NCBI RefSeq assembly: GCF_000613245.1 | Contig: NZ_HG964936.1 | Coordinates: forward strand, 2,721 to 37,124 | Length of the DNA stretch: 34,404 bases | Origin: Mycobacterium asiaticum DSM 44297 | GTDB taxonomy: Bacteria; Actinomycetota; Actinomycetes; Mycobacteriales; Mycobacteriaceae | Reading direction: 5' to 3' | Part shown: one piece after another, positions 15,871 to 24,261 of the stretch | Layout: every line of letters starts with the position of its first letter | Numbering within the stretch: position 1 is the stretch's first letter | Notes under the pieces: generated by a model | The model's database searches: none | The model's input: only the letters and a program-made list of their open reading frames with translations | Told to the model about the DNA's origin: nothing | Program-made: the position numbers and the translations under genes

Positions 15871-16638
15871 TTATTGCGGCGACAGGACCAGCACCAGATT
15901 GCTGACGGCGAACTCCCGCAACACCGGCACCGAGGTCAGCCACCAGGCCCATCGCGGGTGGTAGCGAGGGAAAGTCGCCACCGCGGCACCGGTACTGGCG
16001 GCCCAGTCCAGGCCCGCCGCGGCGGACACGGCGAACAACGACGACCCGTAGTCGTTCTTGGCCGGATGACCGTGTTTGCGGGCGTACATCGCCGCCGCCC
16101 GGGCGCCGCCGAGGTAATGCGTCAGGCCCATCTCATGGCCCCCGAACGGTCCCAGCCAGACGGTGTAGGACAACACGACCAGCCCGCCCGGCCGGGTCAC
16201 CCGCAGCATTTCGTTGCCCAGTTGCCAGGGCCGCGGGACGTGTTCGGCGACGTTGGACGACAGGCAGATGTCCACTGAGTCGTCGGCGAACGGGAGCGCC
16301 ATGCCGGAGGCCCGGACGATGGCGCCGGAGTGCCGCGCCACCACCGGCTCGGCGGCGTGGCTCTCGGACGGGTCGGGTTCGACGCCGACGTAGCGCGCCC
16401 CGGCGGCGTCGAATGCCGCCGCGAAATAGCCGGGTCCGCCGCCGACGTCGAGCAGCGTGCGCCCGGTCAGATCGGCACCCGTCGCGGCCCGCCACAAATC
16501 CTCGACCATGCCGGCCGTGTCCGCGGCCAACGCGCCGTAGAACCGCGCCGGGTCGGTCTGCTCAAACCGGAACTCCGACAGCAGGCGCAACGAGCGGCGT
16601 AGCGTCGCGCGCCGCGCGAAGATGCCGGTCACGCCCAC
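15871..16638 (-). CDS. SAM-dependent methyltransferase (Rv0224c-like)
   Basis: A 255-residue class I methyltransferase. DVGGGPGYF (64-72) is the SAM glycine motif, GVEPDP the acidic motif, and LSSNVAEHVPRP followed by MLRVTRPGGLVVLSY is typical of the Methyltransf_11 type. The sequence is very close to what I remember of Rv0224c. The start is GTG 16638, with only 39 bases separating it from the divergent glycosyltransferase gene, so the promoters must overlap. The partnership with a glycosyltransferase suggests modification of an envelope lipid or glycan, but the substrate is not known. Confidence 0.93.
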   Translation of the reverse strand: MGVTGIFARRATLRRSLRLLSEFRFEQTDPARFYGALAADTAGMVEDLWRAATGADLTGRTLLDVGGGPGYFAAAFDAAGARYVGVEPDPSESHAAEPVVARHSGAIVRASGMALPFADDSVDICLSSNVAEHVPRPWQLGNEMLRVTRPGGLVVLSYTVWLGPFGGHEMGLTHYLGGARAAAMYARKHGHPAKNDYGSSLFAVSAAAGLDWAASTGAAVATFPRYHPRWAWWLTSVPVLREFAVSNLVLVLSPQ

Positions 16639-16677
16639 GCGGCCACCATACGGGCGCGGCGGCTAGGCTAGCGAACA

Positions 16678-17832
16678 ATGTCTGACCTGCGCTCCGTGCT
16701 GCTGCTGTGCTGGCGCGATACCGGGCACCCGCAGGGCGGTGGCAGCGAGACCTACCTCCAGCGAATCGGCGCCCAGTTGGCGGTCGACGGCGTCGATGTC
16801 ACCCTGCGCACGGCGCGCTACCCGGGCGCCGCCAAGCGTGAGGTCGTCGACGGTGTGCGCATCAGCCGTGCGGGCGGCCGCTACACGGTCTACATCTGGG
16901 CGATGCTGACGATGGCGCTGGCTCGCGTCGGCCTGGGACCGCTGCGCCACGTGCGGCCCGACGTCGTCGTCGACACCCAGAACGGTCTGCCCTTCCTGGC
17001 CCGGCTGGTCTACGGGCGACGTGTCGTGGTGCTGGTGCACCACTGTCACCGGGAGCAGTGGCCGGTGGCCGGGCCGGTGCTGTCGAGGGTGGGCTGGTTT
17101 GTCGAGTCGAAACTTTCGCCGCGGCTACACCGCCACAACCAGTACGTGACGGTGTCGCTGCCGTCGGCGCGGGATCTGGTGGCGCTGGGCGTGGACGACG
17201 GACGCATCGCCGTGGTCCGTAACGGACTTGACGAGGCGCCGTCCCAGACGTTGTCCGGCGCCCGGGCGGCCGGACCGCGCGTGGTGGTGTTGTCCCGGCT
17301 GGTACCGCACAAGCAGATCGAGGATGCGCTGGACGCCGTCGCACGATTACGGCCCGACTACCCGGATCTGCATCTGGACGTCGTCGGCGGCGGATGGTGG
17401 CACCAGCGGCTCGTCGAGCACGTGCACCGGCTCGGCATCTCCGATGCCGTGACCTTCCACGGCCACGTCGACGACGCCACCAAACATCAACTGCTGCAAC
17501 GCTCGTGGGTGCACCTGCTGCCCTCACGCAAGGAGGGTTGGGGCCTGGCGGTGGTCGAGGCGGGCCAGCACAGCGTCCCCACCATCGGCTACCGCTCCTC
17601 GGGCGGCCTGTCCGACTCGATCATCGACGGCGTCACCGGCGTATTGGTCGACCACCCCAGCGAGCTGGTGGACCGCCTCGACGAGCTGCTGTCGGATCCG
17701 GTGCTGCGGGATCAGCTCGGTGCCAAGGCCCAGGCGCGCAGCGTGGAGTTCTCCTGGCGGCAGAGCGCGGAGGCGCTACACACCGTCCTGCGCACAGTGC
17801 AGGTGGGCGGGCGCGTCAGCGGCCTGGTCTGA
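16678..17832 (+). CDS. Family 4 glycosyltransferase (Rv0225-like)
   Basis: A 384-residue GT-B enzyme, the same length as Rv0225. The N-terminal donor-loop motif HPQGGGSETYLQRI (17-30) and the C-terminal EX7E signature EGWGLAVVE (Glu286, Glu294) define GT4. VVVLSRLVPHKQIEDAL is the usual entry to the second Rossmann domain. No transmembrane segment is present, so it acts on the cytosolic face. The donor sugar and acceptor are unknown. It is divergent from a methyltransferase and close to the Rv0226c-Rv0228 envelope block, which suggests a role in cell-wall glycolipid assembly (inference). It converges with the DUF1275 gene 4 bases away. Confidence 0.93.
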   Translation: MSDLRSVLLLCWRDTGHPQGGGSETYLQRIGAQLAVDGVDVTLRTARYPGAAKREVVDGVRISRAGGRYTVYIWAMLTMALARVGLGPLRHVRPDVVVDTQNGLPFLARLVYGRRVVVLVHHCHREQWPVAGPVLSRVGWFVESKLSPRLHRHNQYVTVSLPSARDLVALGVDDGRIAVVRNGLDEAPSQTLSGARAAGPRVVVLSRLVPHKQIEDALDAVARLRPDYPDLHLDVVGGGWWHQRLVEHVHRLGISDAVTFHGHVDDATKHQLLQRSWVHLLPSRKEGWGLAVVEAGQHSVPTIGYRSSGGLSDSIIDGVTGVLVDHPSELVDRLDELLSDPVLRDQLGAKAQARSVEFSWRQSAEALHTVLRTVQVGGRVSGLV

Positions 17833-17836
17833 AAAT

Positions 17837-18619
17837 CTAAGCAGTCGCCGGGGCCAGTTCCGGCGCCAACTGTTCCGCCGGGGACGCTTCCTCTACGCTG
17901 CTCGCCTTGCGGCTGCGCACCACATAGGCGGCCGCGATGCTCAGGCAGATCGCCGCCGGTACGAGTAGCGCGTAGCCGTCCAGCCCCGTGCCAACCAGCA
18001 GGCCGACGGTGGCGCCGCCCAAGAACAGCAGCAGCGTCGTCGTCAGGATCGCTGCCTTCCATTTGTCGATCCCATCCTGGCGGCTGCGGCCGAGCATCAG
18101 CCCGAGGTCGGTGACCGTGCCGGTGAAGTGGGTGGTGCGGATCGGCATCCCGCGGAAGCTCGACGTGAGTCCGTTCTGCAGGCCGAGCGCCGCCGCGGCC
18201 AGCAGGGCCTGGACGACGGATTGCTCGACTCCGATCACGCTTTTGACCGGTGTTTCCGCCGCTACCACCGCGGCCAGCAGCAAGACCGCTTCCAGCGTGA
18301 GCACGGTGGCATGGTGTGAACGTGTCGGGTGCTTGTAGCCACCCATGATGACCCCCGCCACGGCCGCGCCGCCGCCGAAGCCGATCAGAATTGCGGCAAG
18401 TACGTGACCTTCGTACAGCCACGGGTTGGCGGTGTTCATGCCCAGCTGGGTCGTGATCCCGGTGAGATTGCCGACGGGGACGGCCAATATCAGCAGGGCG
18501 ACAGCGTTGACGAAGCCGGCCACAAATGCCAGCGAGGCGCTGTAGACCAGCACAGCGCGACGGGATGAAAGGTCGTCGTCTTTGGCCGAGTAGCGAGCCG
18601 AGTCGTTCGTCAGACTCAT
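17837..18619 (-). CDS. DUF1275 (YoaK-type) membrane protein
   Basis: A 260-residue membrane protein with about six hydrophobic segments. SLAFVAGFVNAVALLIL near the N-terminus followed by GNLTGITTQLG is the DUF1275 signature, as is the mid-protein GLQNGLTSSFRGMPIRTTHFTGTV. The C-terminal 25 residues are polar and Glu/Ala-rich. The function of DUF1275 proteins is not established. The start ATG 18619 has GAGAGGGA 8 bases ahead. It is divergent from a small winged-helix regulator across 183 bases with inverted repeats, so it is the obvious target. I do not remember this pair at this locus in M. tuberculosis. Confidence 0.88.
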   Translation of the reverse strand: MSLTNDSARYSAKDDDLSSRRAVLVYSASLAFVAGFVNAVALLILAVPVGNLTGITTQLGMNTANPWLYEGHVLAAILIGFGGGAAVAGVIMGGYKHPTRSHHATVLTLEAVLLLAAVVAAETPVKSVIGVEQSVVQALLAAAALGLQNGLTSSFRGMPIRTTHFTGTVTDLGLMLGRSRQDGIDKWKAAILTTTLLLFLGGATVGLLVGTGLDGYALLVPAAICLSIAAAYVVRSRKASSVEEASPAEQLAPELAPATA

Positions 18620-18654
18620 CAGGACAATCCCTCTCAGCGTTGGACTGGGCGCTG

Positions 18655-18702
18655 ATACGAAGTTTATATAGCGAAAAATACTTCATCAATAAATCTTCGT
18701 AT
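18655..18702. promoter_or_regulatory. Inverted repeats in DUF1275/regulator divergent promoter
   Basis: ATACGAAG (18655-18662) and CTTCGTAT (18695-18702) are exact reverse complements 32 bases apart. A nested pair, GAAGT (18659-18663) and ACTTC (18680-18684), shares the left arm. The sequence between is AT-rich (TTTATATAGCG and following) and would suit a promoter for the DUF1275 gene. These are candidate sites for the adjacent winged-helix protein. Confidence 0.5.
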
Positions 18703-18802
18703 GAGTTTGGCTAGAGTGGGGCGGCCCGTGGGGCAACGCAAAACGCACGAGAATTTGCGAAACGGTTTACGCGAAAGAAACAGTAGTAGTATCGGAGTTG
18801 TG

Positions 18803-19114
18803 ATGGCTGGCAAGGCGGTGAATCAGGACGAGCGGCGCGACTCGGAGCGCGGGTGGACGTTCCTGACAAATCACGGCCACGTCCTGCTGTGTGTATCCCT
18901 GAGTGAGCCGATGACGGCGCGCGAATTGTCGCTGCGGGTGGGCATCACCGAGCGGTCGGTGCAGGCCATCTTGTCCGACCTCACCGACGAGGGATACCTG
19001 ATCAAATCCAAGGCCGGCCGCCGCAACGTCTACACCCTCAACCCCGATGGCAGGCTGCGGCACCCGCTGGAGTCCGGCCACACCGTCGGCGAGCTCATCG
19101 ACGCGTTGCGCTAG
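18803..19114 (+). CDS. Small winged-helix transcriptional regulator
   Basis: A 103-residue protein made almost wholly of one winged-helix domain. GWTFLTNHGHVLLCVSLSEPMTARELSLRVGI covers helices 1-2, TERSVQAILSDLTDEGYLIK is the recognition helix, and SKAGRRNVYTLNP the wing, in ArsR/MarR style. ATG 18803 has CGGAG at a good distance; the frame runs back to 18701 but the region 18701-18802 looks non-coding. It has no obvious ligand domain or metal cysteines, so the signal is unknown. It most likely controls the divergent DUF1275 gene and itself. The C-terminal HTVGELIDALR may be a dimer helix. Its stop overlaps the convergent Rv0226c-like stop by 4 bases. Confidence 0.88.
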   Translation: MAGKAVNQDERRDSERGWTFLTNHGHVLLCVSLSEPMTARELSLRVGITERSVQAILSDLTDEGYLIKSKAGRRNVYTLNPDGRLRHPLESGHTVGELIDALR

Positions 19115-20787
19115 CCCCCGCGAACCGAGCGCAGCGCCGCGCCGGCGCCGCCAACCAGCAGGAGCCCCAGCCACGCCAGGTGCGCGACGATCGTCACCGT
19201 CACCTCCGTCGAGGATGCGCGCGCGGTGTCGCCGCCGATCCGGTACAAGGCCACTTCGCCGTCGCGGTAGACCGGTGGCAGCCCCCGGACGGTACGCGCG
19301 GCGGCGCCCACGTCGCCGGCGCTGTCCGATTCCACCACCAGCCACATCACCCCGGCCGCGGCCAAAGCCGACGGCTGCGGCCCAGACAGCAATAGGTCCT
19401 GCACGGCGCGGGCGTGCGCCCCCTCGCCGGGCACGATAACCCCGGATATCACCAGATCGCCCGACGTCAGCACCTCCGCCCGGACCCAGCGGGGTAGCGG
19501 GTCCAGCACGGGCGCCCGCCCCGCCCAGGCAAACCGCCGCATGCTCCCGGCCGGCAACACCGCCACCGTGCCAGGCTCCCGATTGATCGCCGCCACGACC
19601 GCCGCCCAGCCGGGGGGATAACGCACCGCGTCCACCTTCCCCCAGACTCCCCAGGCCAGGTCGGGCAACACCAGAATCAACGCCGCGCAGCACACCGCCG
19701 CGGCAGGCCGAAGCCGCCGCCGCAGCACGACGACCGCCCCCGCGCCGGCCAGCGCGTATCCCGGCATGGCCAGCGCCACCCACTTTTGGCCGTCGCGCAA
19801 CACACCGAACCCCGGCACCGCATCGACCACCGACCGCAACAGCTGCAACCCCGACCCGGTCGCCAGCAACGCCGGCCCCACCACCGCCACCACGGCCAGC
19901 ACGAGCAGCGGCCGGACCGCGGGCCGGCGCGCCACGTCCGGCAGGCCGATTGCCACCACCCCGAGCAGCACCACCGTCGACAGGACCGCGAAAAGCGTTG
20001 CCCGCGAGTCGGGTACGGCCTCGGCGTTCCAGATGCCGCCCAGGCCGGCCAGGCTGCCCAGGGTGCCCAGACCGGGTTCGGCGCGCGGCGCGAACGCGTT
20101 CACTCCCAGCGCGTTGGCGGGGGCGTGCGCCGTCAACGACGAGCCCAACACCGACGCCGTCAACCACGGCAACGCACCCACCAGCGCAAAGCCCGACACT
20201 GCACCCGCACACACCCAGCGCGTTCGGGCCCGGCCCGGCGCGGCCACGCACACCAGGCCCACCGTCGCGGCGAGCAGCAAACCGGTCGGGGTCAGCCCGG
20301 CCGCGGCGACCCAGAACGCCAGCGCGAAGAAACCCGACCCACCGGACCGCAACCCGAGCACCGTCGTAGCCACCCATGGCAGGCAGCCGTAGCCGACCAG
20401 CAAGCTCCAATGGCCCTGCAGCAACCGCTCAGCGACGTAGGGATTCCAGATCGCCAGCGTCATCGCCGCCAACTCGCCGCCGGGGCCGGCCTCGGGCAGT
20501 AACGCGGCGACCAGTCGCCCCGCTCCCCAACCGGCCAGCCATAACCCCAGCAGCAGCAGCGTCTTGACCACGATCCCGCCGTCGACAACCCGGGATACCA
20601 ACGCCACCGCGAAATCCTGCGGCGTCGCGCGCGGCGCCGCCGACAAACCCAGCGCGGCATCAGTCAGATATGACCGCGGCGTCGACACCGCGTCGCGCAG
20701 CAGCAGATACCCGGGGCTCAGCAGCGGCGCGAGAACGAGCAGCGCCAGCGCCAGGGCGTAACCCGGCCGGGCCACCCTGGCCCACAC
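19111..20787 (-). CDS. Large multi-pass membrane protein (Rv0226c-like)
   Basis: About 558 residues with roughly a dozen hydrophobic segments spread along the protein (for example YALALALLVLAPLLSPGYLL at the N-terminus and IVAHLAWLGLLLVGGAGAAL at the C-terminus) and a mostly soluble stretch near residues 390-520. The start is taken as GTG 20787, four bases after the stop of the upstream DUF3068 gene and preceded by GGACG; the frame upstream to 21057 is the shadow of that gene's proline-rich tail. Length is near the 576 residues I remember for Rv0226c, so a slightly earlier start is possible. No catalytic motif is recognised. Topology resembles large glycosyltransferase-C or flippase-like proteins, but I cannot assign either. 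Confidence 0.85.
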   Translation of the reverse strand: MWARVARPGYALALALLVLAPLLSPGYLLLRDAVSTPRSYLTDAALGLSAAPRATPQDFAVALVSRVVDGGIVVKTLLLLGLWLAGWGAGRLVAALLPEAGPGGELAAMTLAIWNPYVAERLLQGHWSLLVGYGCLPWVATTVLGLRSGGSGFFALAFWVAAAGLTPTGLLLAATVGLVCVAAPGRARTRWVCAGAVSGFALVGALPWLTASVLGSSLTAHAPANALGVNAFAPRAEPGLGTLGSLAGLGGIWNAEAVPDSRATLFAVLSTVVLLGVVAIGLPDVARRPAVRPLLVLAVVAVVGPALLATGSGLQLLRSVVDAVPGFGVLRDGQKWVALAMPGYALAGAGAVVVLRRRLRPAAAVCCAALILVLPDLAWGVWGKVDAVRYPPGWAAVVAAINREPGTVAVLPAGSMRRFAWAGRAPVLDPLPRWVRAEVLTSGDLVISGVIVPGEGAHARAVQDLLLSGPQPSALAAAGVMWLVVESDSAGDVGAAARTVRGLPPVYRDGEVALYRIGGDTARASSTEVTVTIVAHLAWLGLLLVGGAGAALRSVRGG

Positions 20788-20791
20788 CCAG

Positions 20792-22138
20792 TTACGTCCG
20801 TTCGGACGGGCCAGGGCTGGACGGTCCTGGCGAACCCGGCGGGGTGGGGCCCGGCTCGGTCGGTCCCGCCTCCGTCGGCGGATCCCGCGGAGGCGGCTCG
20901 CCGGAGGCGCTCGACGGTGGCGGGTCGGCGGAGGCGCTGGTCGGTGGCGGTTCCTCCGCCAACTCCGGGCGCTGCGTGGGCAGTTTCTCCGTCTCGGCTT
21001 CCGCACCCGGCACCGGTGGCTCCAGCCCGCTGCGGCGCAGGAAGTCGGTGTCGTCACGGTCCAGGCTGGGATCGGTCAGCGCGCTTTCAGTACGCAGGCT
21101 GAACGACGCCAGCACCGCGCCACCGACCAGCGCGATCAGGCCGGTGACCGTGAACGTGATCGGCAGCACCCGCGACCACAGCGCCAGCCGGTCCCGCTCG
21201 TCGCGCGCGGAGTTCACCTGCGACTCAACCGTCTCGGGGGTGGAGGTGAGCTTGTAGTCGGCCAGCGTCACCTCAGGCTTGAGCGCGTCGCGCGCGTAGT
21301 AGTGGTGGGCCTGATCGGTTTCCTTGACGATGGTGCCGGACACCGGGTCCACCCAGAACGTCCGCTTCGCGGTGTAGTAGCGGGTCATGGTGATCTGCTC
21401 GGCCGGGTCGCCGGGGATCCCCCACATTCCCGCGCTGGTGGTGATCTTGCGGTCCTCCTCGCCGGCATACAGCGACGGGTAGGCGATCGGGGCCACCAGC
21501 TTGCCCTCGCTGTTGACGCCCACGGTCTGGGTGAACCGGTAGGTGGTCAAACCGTTGACATCCTCTTCGCCCTCATAGTTCGCGTCGAACGGCTTCTGCG
21601 CGATCGGGTCGAAATAGGGGTACGTCTTGCGTTCGGTGTTGAACGGGAAGCGGTAGGCCAAGCCCTCGTGACGCAGCGGAATCGCGGTCGGCGGGTTCTC
21701 GTCGCCGATCCCGCGCGGCTTCTGCACCGACCCTCCGGGGTGCGTCTCGTCCGAGACCGCCATCGCCGTCCTGCGGTTGAGGGTGACGGTGTCGACGATG
21801 GCCAGCAGTAACCCGCTGTCCTTCTGCTTGTCGCTGCGCCGGACCGAGCTGCCGACCTGAAGCGTCACCACCTCGGCATTGGCCGGCGCCTCGACGCTGA
21901 TCTGCTGCTGAGATACCAGCGGCACGTTCTGGTTGACCACCACGTGGTCACCGGACAGCGACGCCGCGTCCAGGGCGGTCCCGTTGCCCTCGCTGATCAG
22001 CGTCGCATCGATGTTCAGCGGGATCTTGGTGATCCGGCTACTGGTATAGGTCGACAACAGCAGCGCGGCGATCAGCAGTGCGGCTCCGAGTCCGATTGTC
22101 CCGCATGCGGCGATGCGCAACATGACTGCTCGGTTCAC
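20792..22138 (-). CDS. DUF3068 envelope protein (Rv0227c-like)
   Basis: A 448-residue protein with an N-terminal membrane helix (about 8-30), a large extracytoplasmic domain (31-320), a second helix (about 322-347) and a 100-residue cytosolic tail very rich in Pro, Glu and Ser. This is the DUF3068 layout. The start is GTG 22138 with a full AGGAGGT ribosome site eight bases ahead. I remember the M. smegmatis homologue MSMEG_0317 and a Corynebacterium counterpart being needed for lipomannan maturation and lipoarabinomannan synthesis. It lies upstream of and almost touching the Rv0226c-like gene, so the two form an operon and probably act together on envelope glycolipids. Confidence 0.9.
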   Translation of the reverse strand: MNRAVMLRIAACGTIGLGAALLIAALLLSTYTSSRITKIPLNIDATLISEGNGTALDAASLSGDHVVVNQNVPLVSQQQISVEAPANAEVVTLQVGSSVRRSDKQKDSGLLLAIVDTVTLNRRTAMAVSDETHPGGSVQKPRGIGDENPPTAIPLRHEGLAYRFPFNTERKTYPYFDPIAQKPFDANYEGEEDVNGLTTYRFTQTVGVNSEGKLVAPIAYPSLYAGEEDRKITTSAGMWGIPGDPAEQITMTRYYTAKRTFWVDPVSGTIVKETDQAHHYYARDALKPEVTLADYKLTSTPETVESQVNSARDERDRLALWSRVLPITFTVTGLIALVGGAVLASFSLRTESALTDPSLDRDDTDFLRRSGLEPPVPGAEAETEKLPTQRPELAEEPPPTSASADPPPSSASGEPPPRDPPTEAGPTEPGPTPPGSPGPSSPGPSERT

Positions 22139-22310
22139 GTTGCTGTGACCTCCTTCTGGTCTCCAAGAACGGATGACCCGCTATGACCTGACCAAGCAGC
22201 GAGGCAAACCCGTTTGACCCTAACAGCAGAATGTAAGGACCCGCCCGTGCGCGCCGGGTAGTGCGATGTACCCGCTCGGTCACCGAACACGCACGGGCAA
22301 ACTGTCACCC

Positions 22311-23477
22311 ATGAGCGACGAGCGGCAGGTGGGTGGCACCCGCAGCTTCCTGCCCGCGGTCGAGGGTATGCGTGCGTGCGCGGCCATGGGCGTGGTCGTC
22401 ACCCACGTCGCCTTTCAGACCGGACACACCAGCGGTGTGGACGGCCGATTGTTCGGCCGCTTCGACCTCGCCGTCGCGGTGTTCTTCGCGCTGTCGGGGT
22501 TCCTGCTGTGGCGCGGCCACGCCGCGGCGGCCCGAAATCTGGCGCCGCGCCCGCGCACCGGTCACTACCTCCGGTCACGGGTGGTCCGCATCATGCCGGC
22601 CTACCTCGTTGCGGTGGTGGTGATCCTGACCCTGCTACCCGACTCCAACCACGCCAACCTGACCGTGTGGCTGGCGAACCTGACCCTCACCCAGATCTAC
22701 GTCCCGCTGACACTGACCGGCGGACTGACCCAAATGTGGAGCCTGTCGGTCGAGGTCAGTTTCTACCTGGCCCTGCCGATCATGGCCTTCCTGGCCCGCC
22801 GGCTCCCGGTCGCCGCGCGGATCGGCGTCATCGCCGCCCTCGGCGCGCTCAGCTGGGCGTGGGGGTGGCTGCCGCTGGCGGTGCTGGGCGGCGAACCGGG
22901 CGCCAATCCGGTGAACTGGCCGCCGGCGTTCTTTTCCTGGTTCGCCGCCGGGATGCTGCTCGCCGAGTTGGTGCACGGTCGGTTCGGCTGGGTGCACCGG
23001 CTGGCCCGGCGCAGGGTCGTGATGGCCGTCATCGCCGTGGCGGCCTATCTGGTGGCCGCCTCGCCGCTGGCCGGACCGGCCGGGCTGGTGCCCAGCACGC
23101 CCGCGGAATTCTCGGTGAAGACCGCGATGGGCTCGGTGGTGGCGTTCGCGTTGGTGGCGCCGCTGGTGCTGGATCGGCTCGACACCCGCCACCGGTTGCT
23201 GGGCAGTCCATTGATGGTGACGCTGGGCCGCTGGTCCTACGGCCTGTTCATCTGGCACTTGGCCGCGCTGGACATGGTGTTCCCGGTGATCGGCGCCTTC
23301 GCCTTCAACGGGCACATGCCCACGGTGCTCGCGCTGACGCTGCTGTTCGGATTCGCGATCGCGGCCGTGAGCTACGCCCTGGTCGAGTCGCCGTGCCGGG
23401 AAGCGTTGCGCCGCTGGGAGAAACGCGAGAAGCGAGCCCAGACCACCGATGCCGAGGCCGACGCGATAGCGCCGTAG
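22311..23477 (+). CDS. Acyltransferase 3 family membrane protein (Rv0228-like)
   Basis: About 388 residues with ten or so membrane helices. RSFLPAVEGMRACAAMGVVVTH is the OafA/NodX-type entry with the conserved His, followed by AVFFALSGFLLWRG, an Arg-rich loop (YLRSRVVRIMPAYL) and MWSLSVEVSFYLALP, all hallmarks of acyltransferase 3. These enzymes O-acylate sugars of exported glycans or lipids. The start is ATG 22311, or ATG 22266 fifteen codons upstream; neither has a strong ribosome site, and I remember Rv0228 as 407 residues, which fits the longer form better. It is divergent from the DUF3068 gene, and its acceptor is probably an envelope glycolipid. Confidence 0.92.
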   Translation: MSDERQVGGTRSFLPAVEGMRACAAMGVVVTHVAFQTGHTSGVDGRLFGRFDLAVAVFFALSGFLLWRGHAAAARNLAPRPRTGHYLRSRVVRIMPAYLVAVVVILTLLPDSNHANLTVWLANLTLTQIYVPLTLTGGLTQMWSLSVEVSFYLALPIMAFLARRLPVAARIGVIAALGALSWAWGWLPLAVLGGEPGANPVNWPPAFFSWFAAGMLLAELVHGRFGWVHRLARRRVVMAVIAVAAYLVAASPLAGPAGLVPSTPAEFSVKTAMGSVVAFALVAPLVLDRLDTRHRLLGSPLMVTLGRWSYGLFIWHLAALDMVFPVIGAFAFNGHMPTVLALTLLFGFAIAAVSYALVESPCREALRRWEKREKRAQTTDAEADAIAP

Positions 23478-23505
23478 CCGTGCCTAGCCGTGACCTAACC
23501 GGGGG

Positions 23506-24261
23506 TCAGCCGGGGGATATGTTGATCACCAGCGCGGTGATGTTGTCGGGACCGCCCGCCTCCCGGGCCGCCGCGATCAACGCCGCGCAGGCATAGCCAG
23601 GATCTGCGTTCGCATCCAGGATCTGGGCCAGCCCGGGTTCTTTCACGACGCCGTGCAGACCGTCGCTGCACAACAGAATCCGGTCTCCGCCTTGCAAGTC
23701 CAGCGTGCTGGCATCTGCCCGGGCGGGCGGCTTCATGCCCATGTACTTGGTCACCACGCTGCGGGCGCGGTGCTGGCCGGTGTCCTCCGGGTCGACCTGG
23801 TGGGCGTCCACCAGCGCCTGCACCAGGGTGTGGTCACGGGTGAGGCGCTGCAGCTGCTGGTCGCGGCGCAGGTAGGCACGGCTGTCGCCCAGGTGGGCGA
23901 CCAGGAGTCGCGAGCCGGCCATCAGCGCGGTCACCAGCGTGCTGTTGGCGCCGGCGTAGCGGGCATCGTCCTGCGACTTGGCGTGCAGGTCGTCGGACAG
24001 CTCGGAGACCGCGCGGCCCAGCCGCTCGGCGGCATCCGGCTGGTCCCGCTGGTCCATCGGCAGGTGATGAGCGACGTAGCGGGGCAGCACGTCGACCATG
24101 GTCTGGGCGGCCAGCGCCCCGTCCCGGCTGCCGCCCACTCCGTCGGCCACCATGAACAGCCATTGGTCGGCGTCCACCCCCCAGCGGTCCTGGTTTTCGG
24201 ATCGCTGACACCCCACATCGCTGAGGGCCGAATACTGCGCGTCCAACTGGGGCTGGTTCAC
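23506..24261 (-). CDS. PP2C-type serine/threonine protein phosphatase
   Basis: A 251-residue PPM-family phosphatase with all metal-binding aspartates: SENQDRWG (Asp25), VADGVGG (Asp40), LLCSDGLHGV (Asp200) and GGPDNITAL (Asp239), plus HLGDSRAYL in between. It has no membrane segment, unlike PstP, so it is soluble. Start GTG 24261 lies in a GTGA overlap with the ligase stop, preceded by GGGAGGA, so translation is coupled to the acyl-CoA ligase. This suggests it dephosphorylates an enzyme or regulator of the same pathway, but no kinase is seen in the window. I do not remember this gene at this site in M. tuberculosis, where Rv0229c lies instead. Confidence 0.92.
   Translation of the reverse strand: MNQPQLDAQYSALSDVGCQRSENQDRWGVDADQWLFMVADGVGGSRDGALAAQTMVDVLPRYVAHHLPMDQRDQPDAAERLGRAVSELSDDLHAKSQDDARYAGANSTLVTALMAGSRLLVAHLGDSRAYLRRDQQLQRLTRDHTLVQALVDAHQVDPEDTGQHRARSVVTKYMGMKPPARADASTLDLQGGDRILLCSDGLHGVVKEPGLAQILDANADPGYACAALIAAAREAGGPDNITALVINISPG

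Noticed and set aside
18757..18772. Imperfect palindrome around AAACGGTTT before the winged-helix gene
   Set aside because: Only about five of eight pairs match; weaker than the ATACGAAG repeats nearby.
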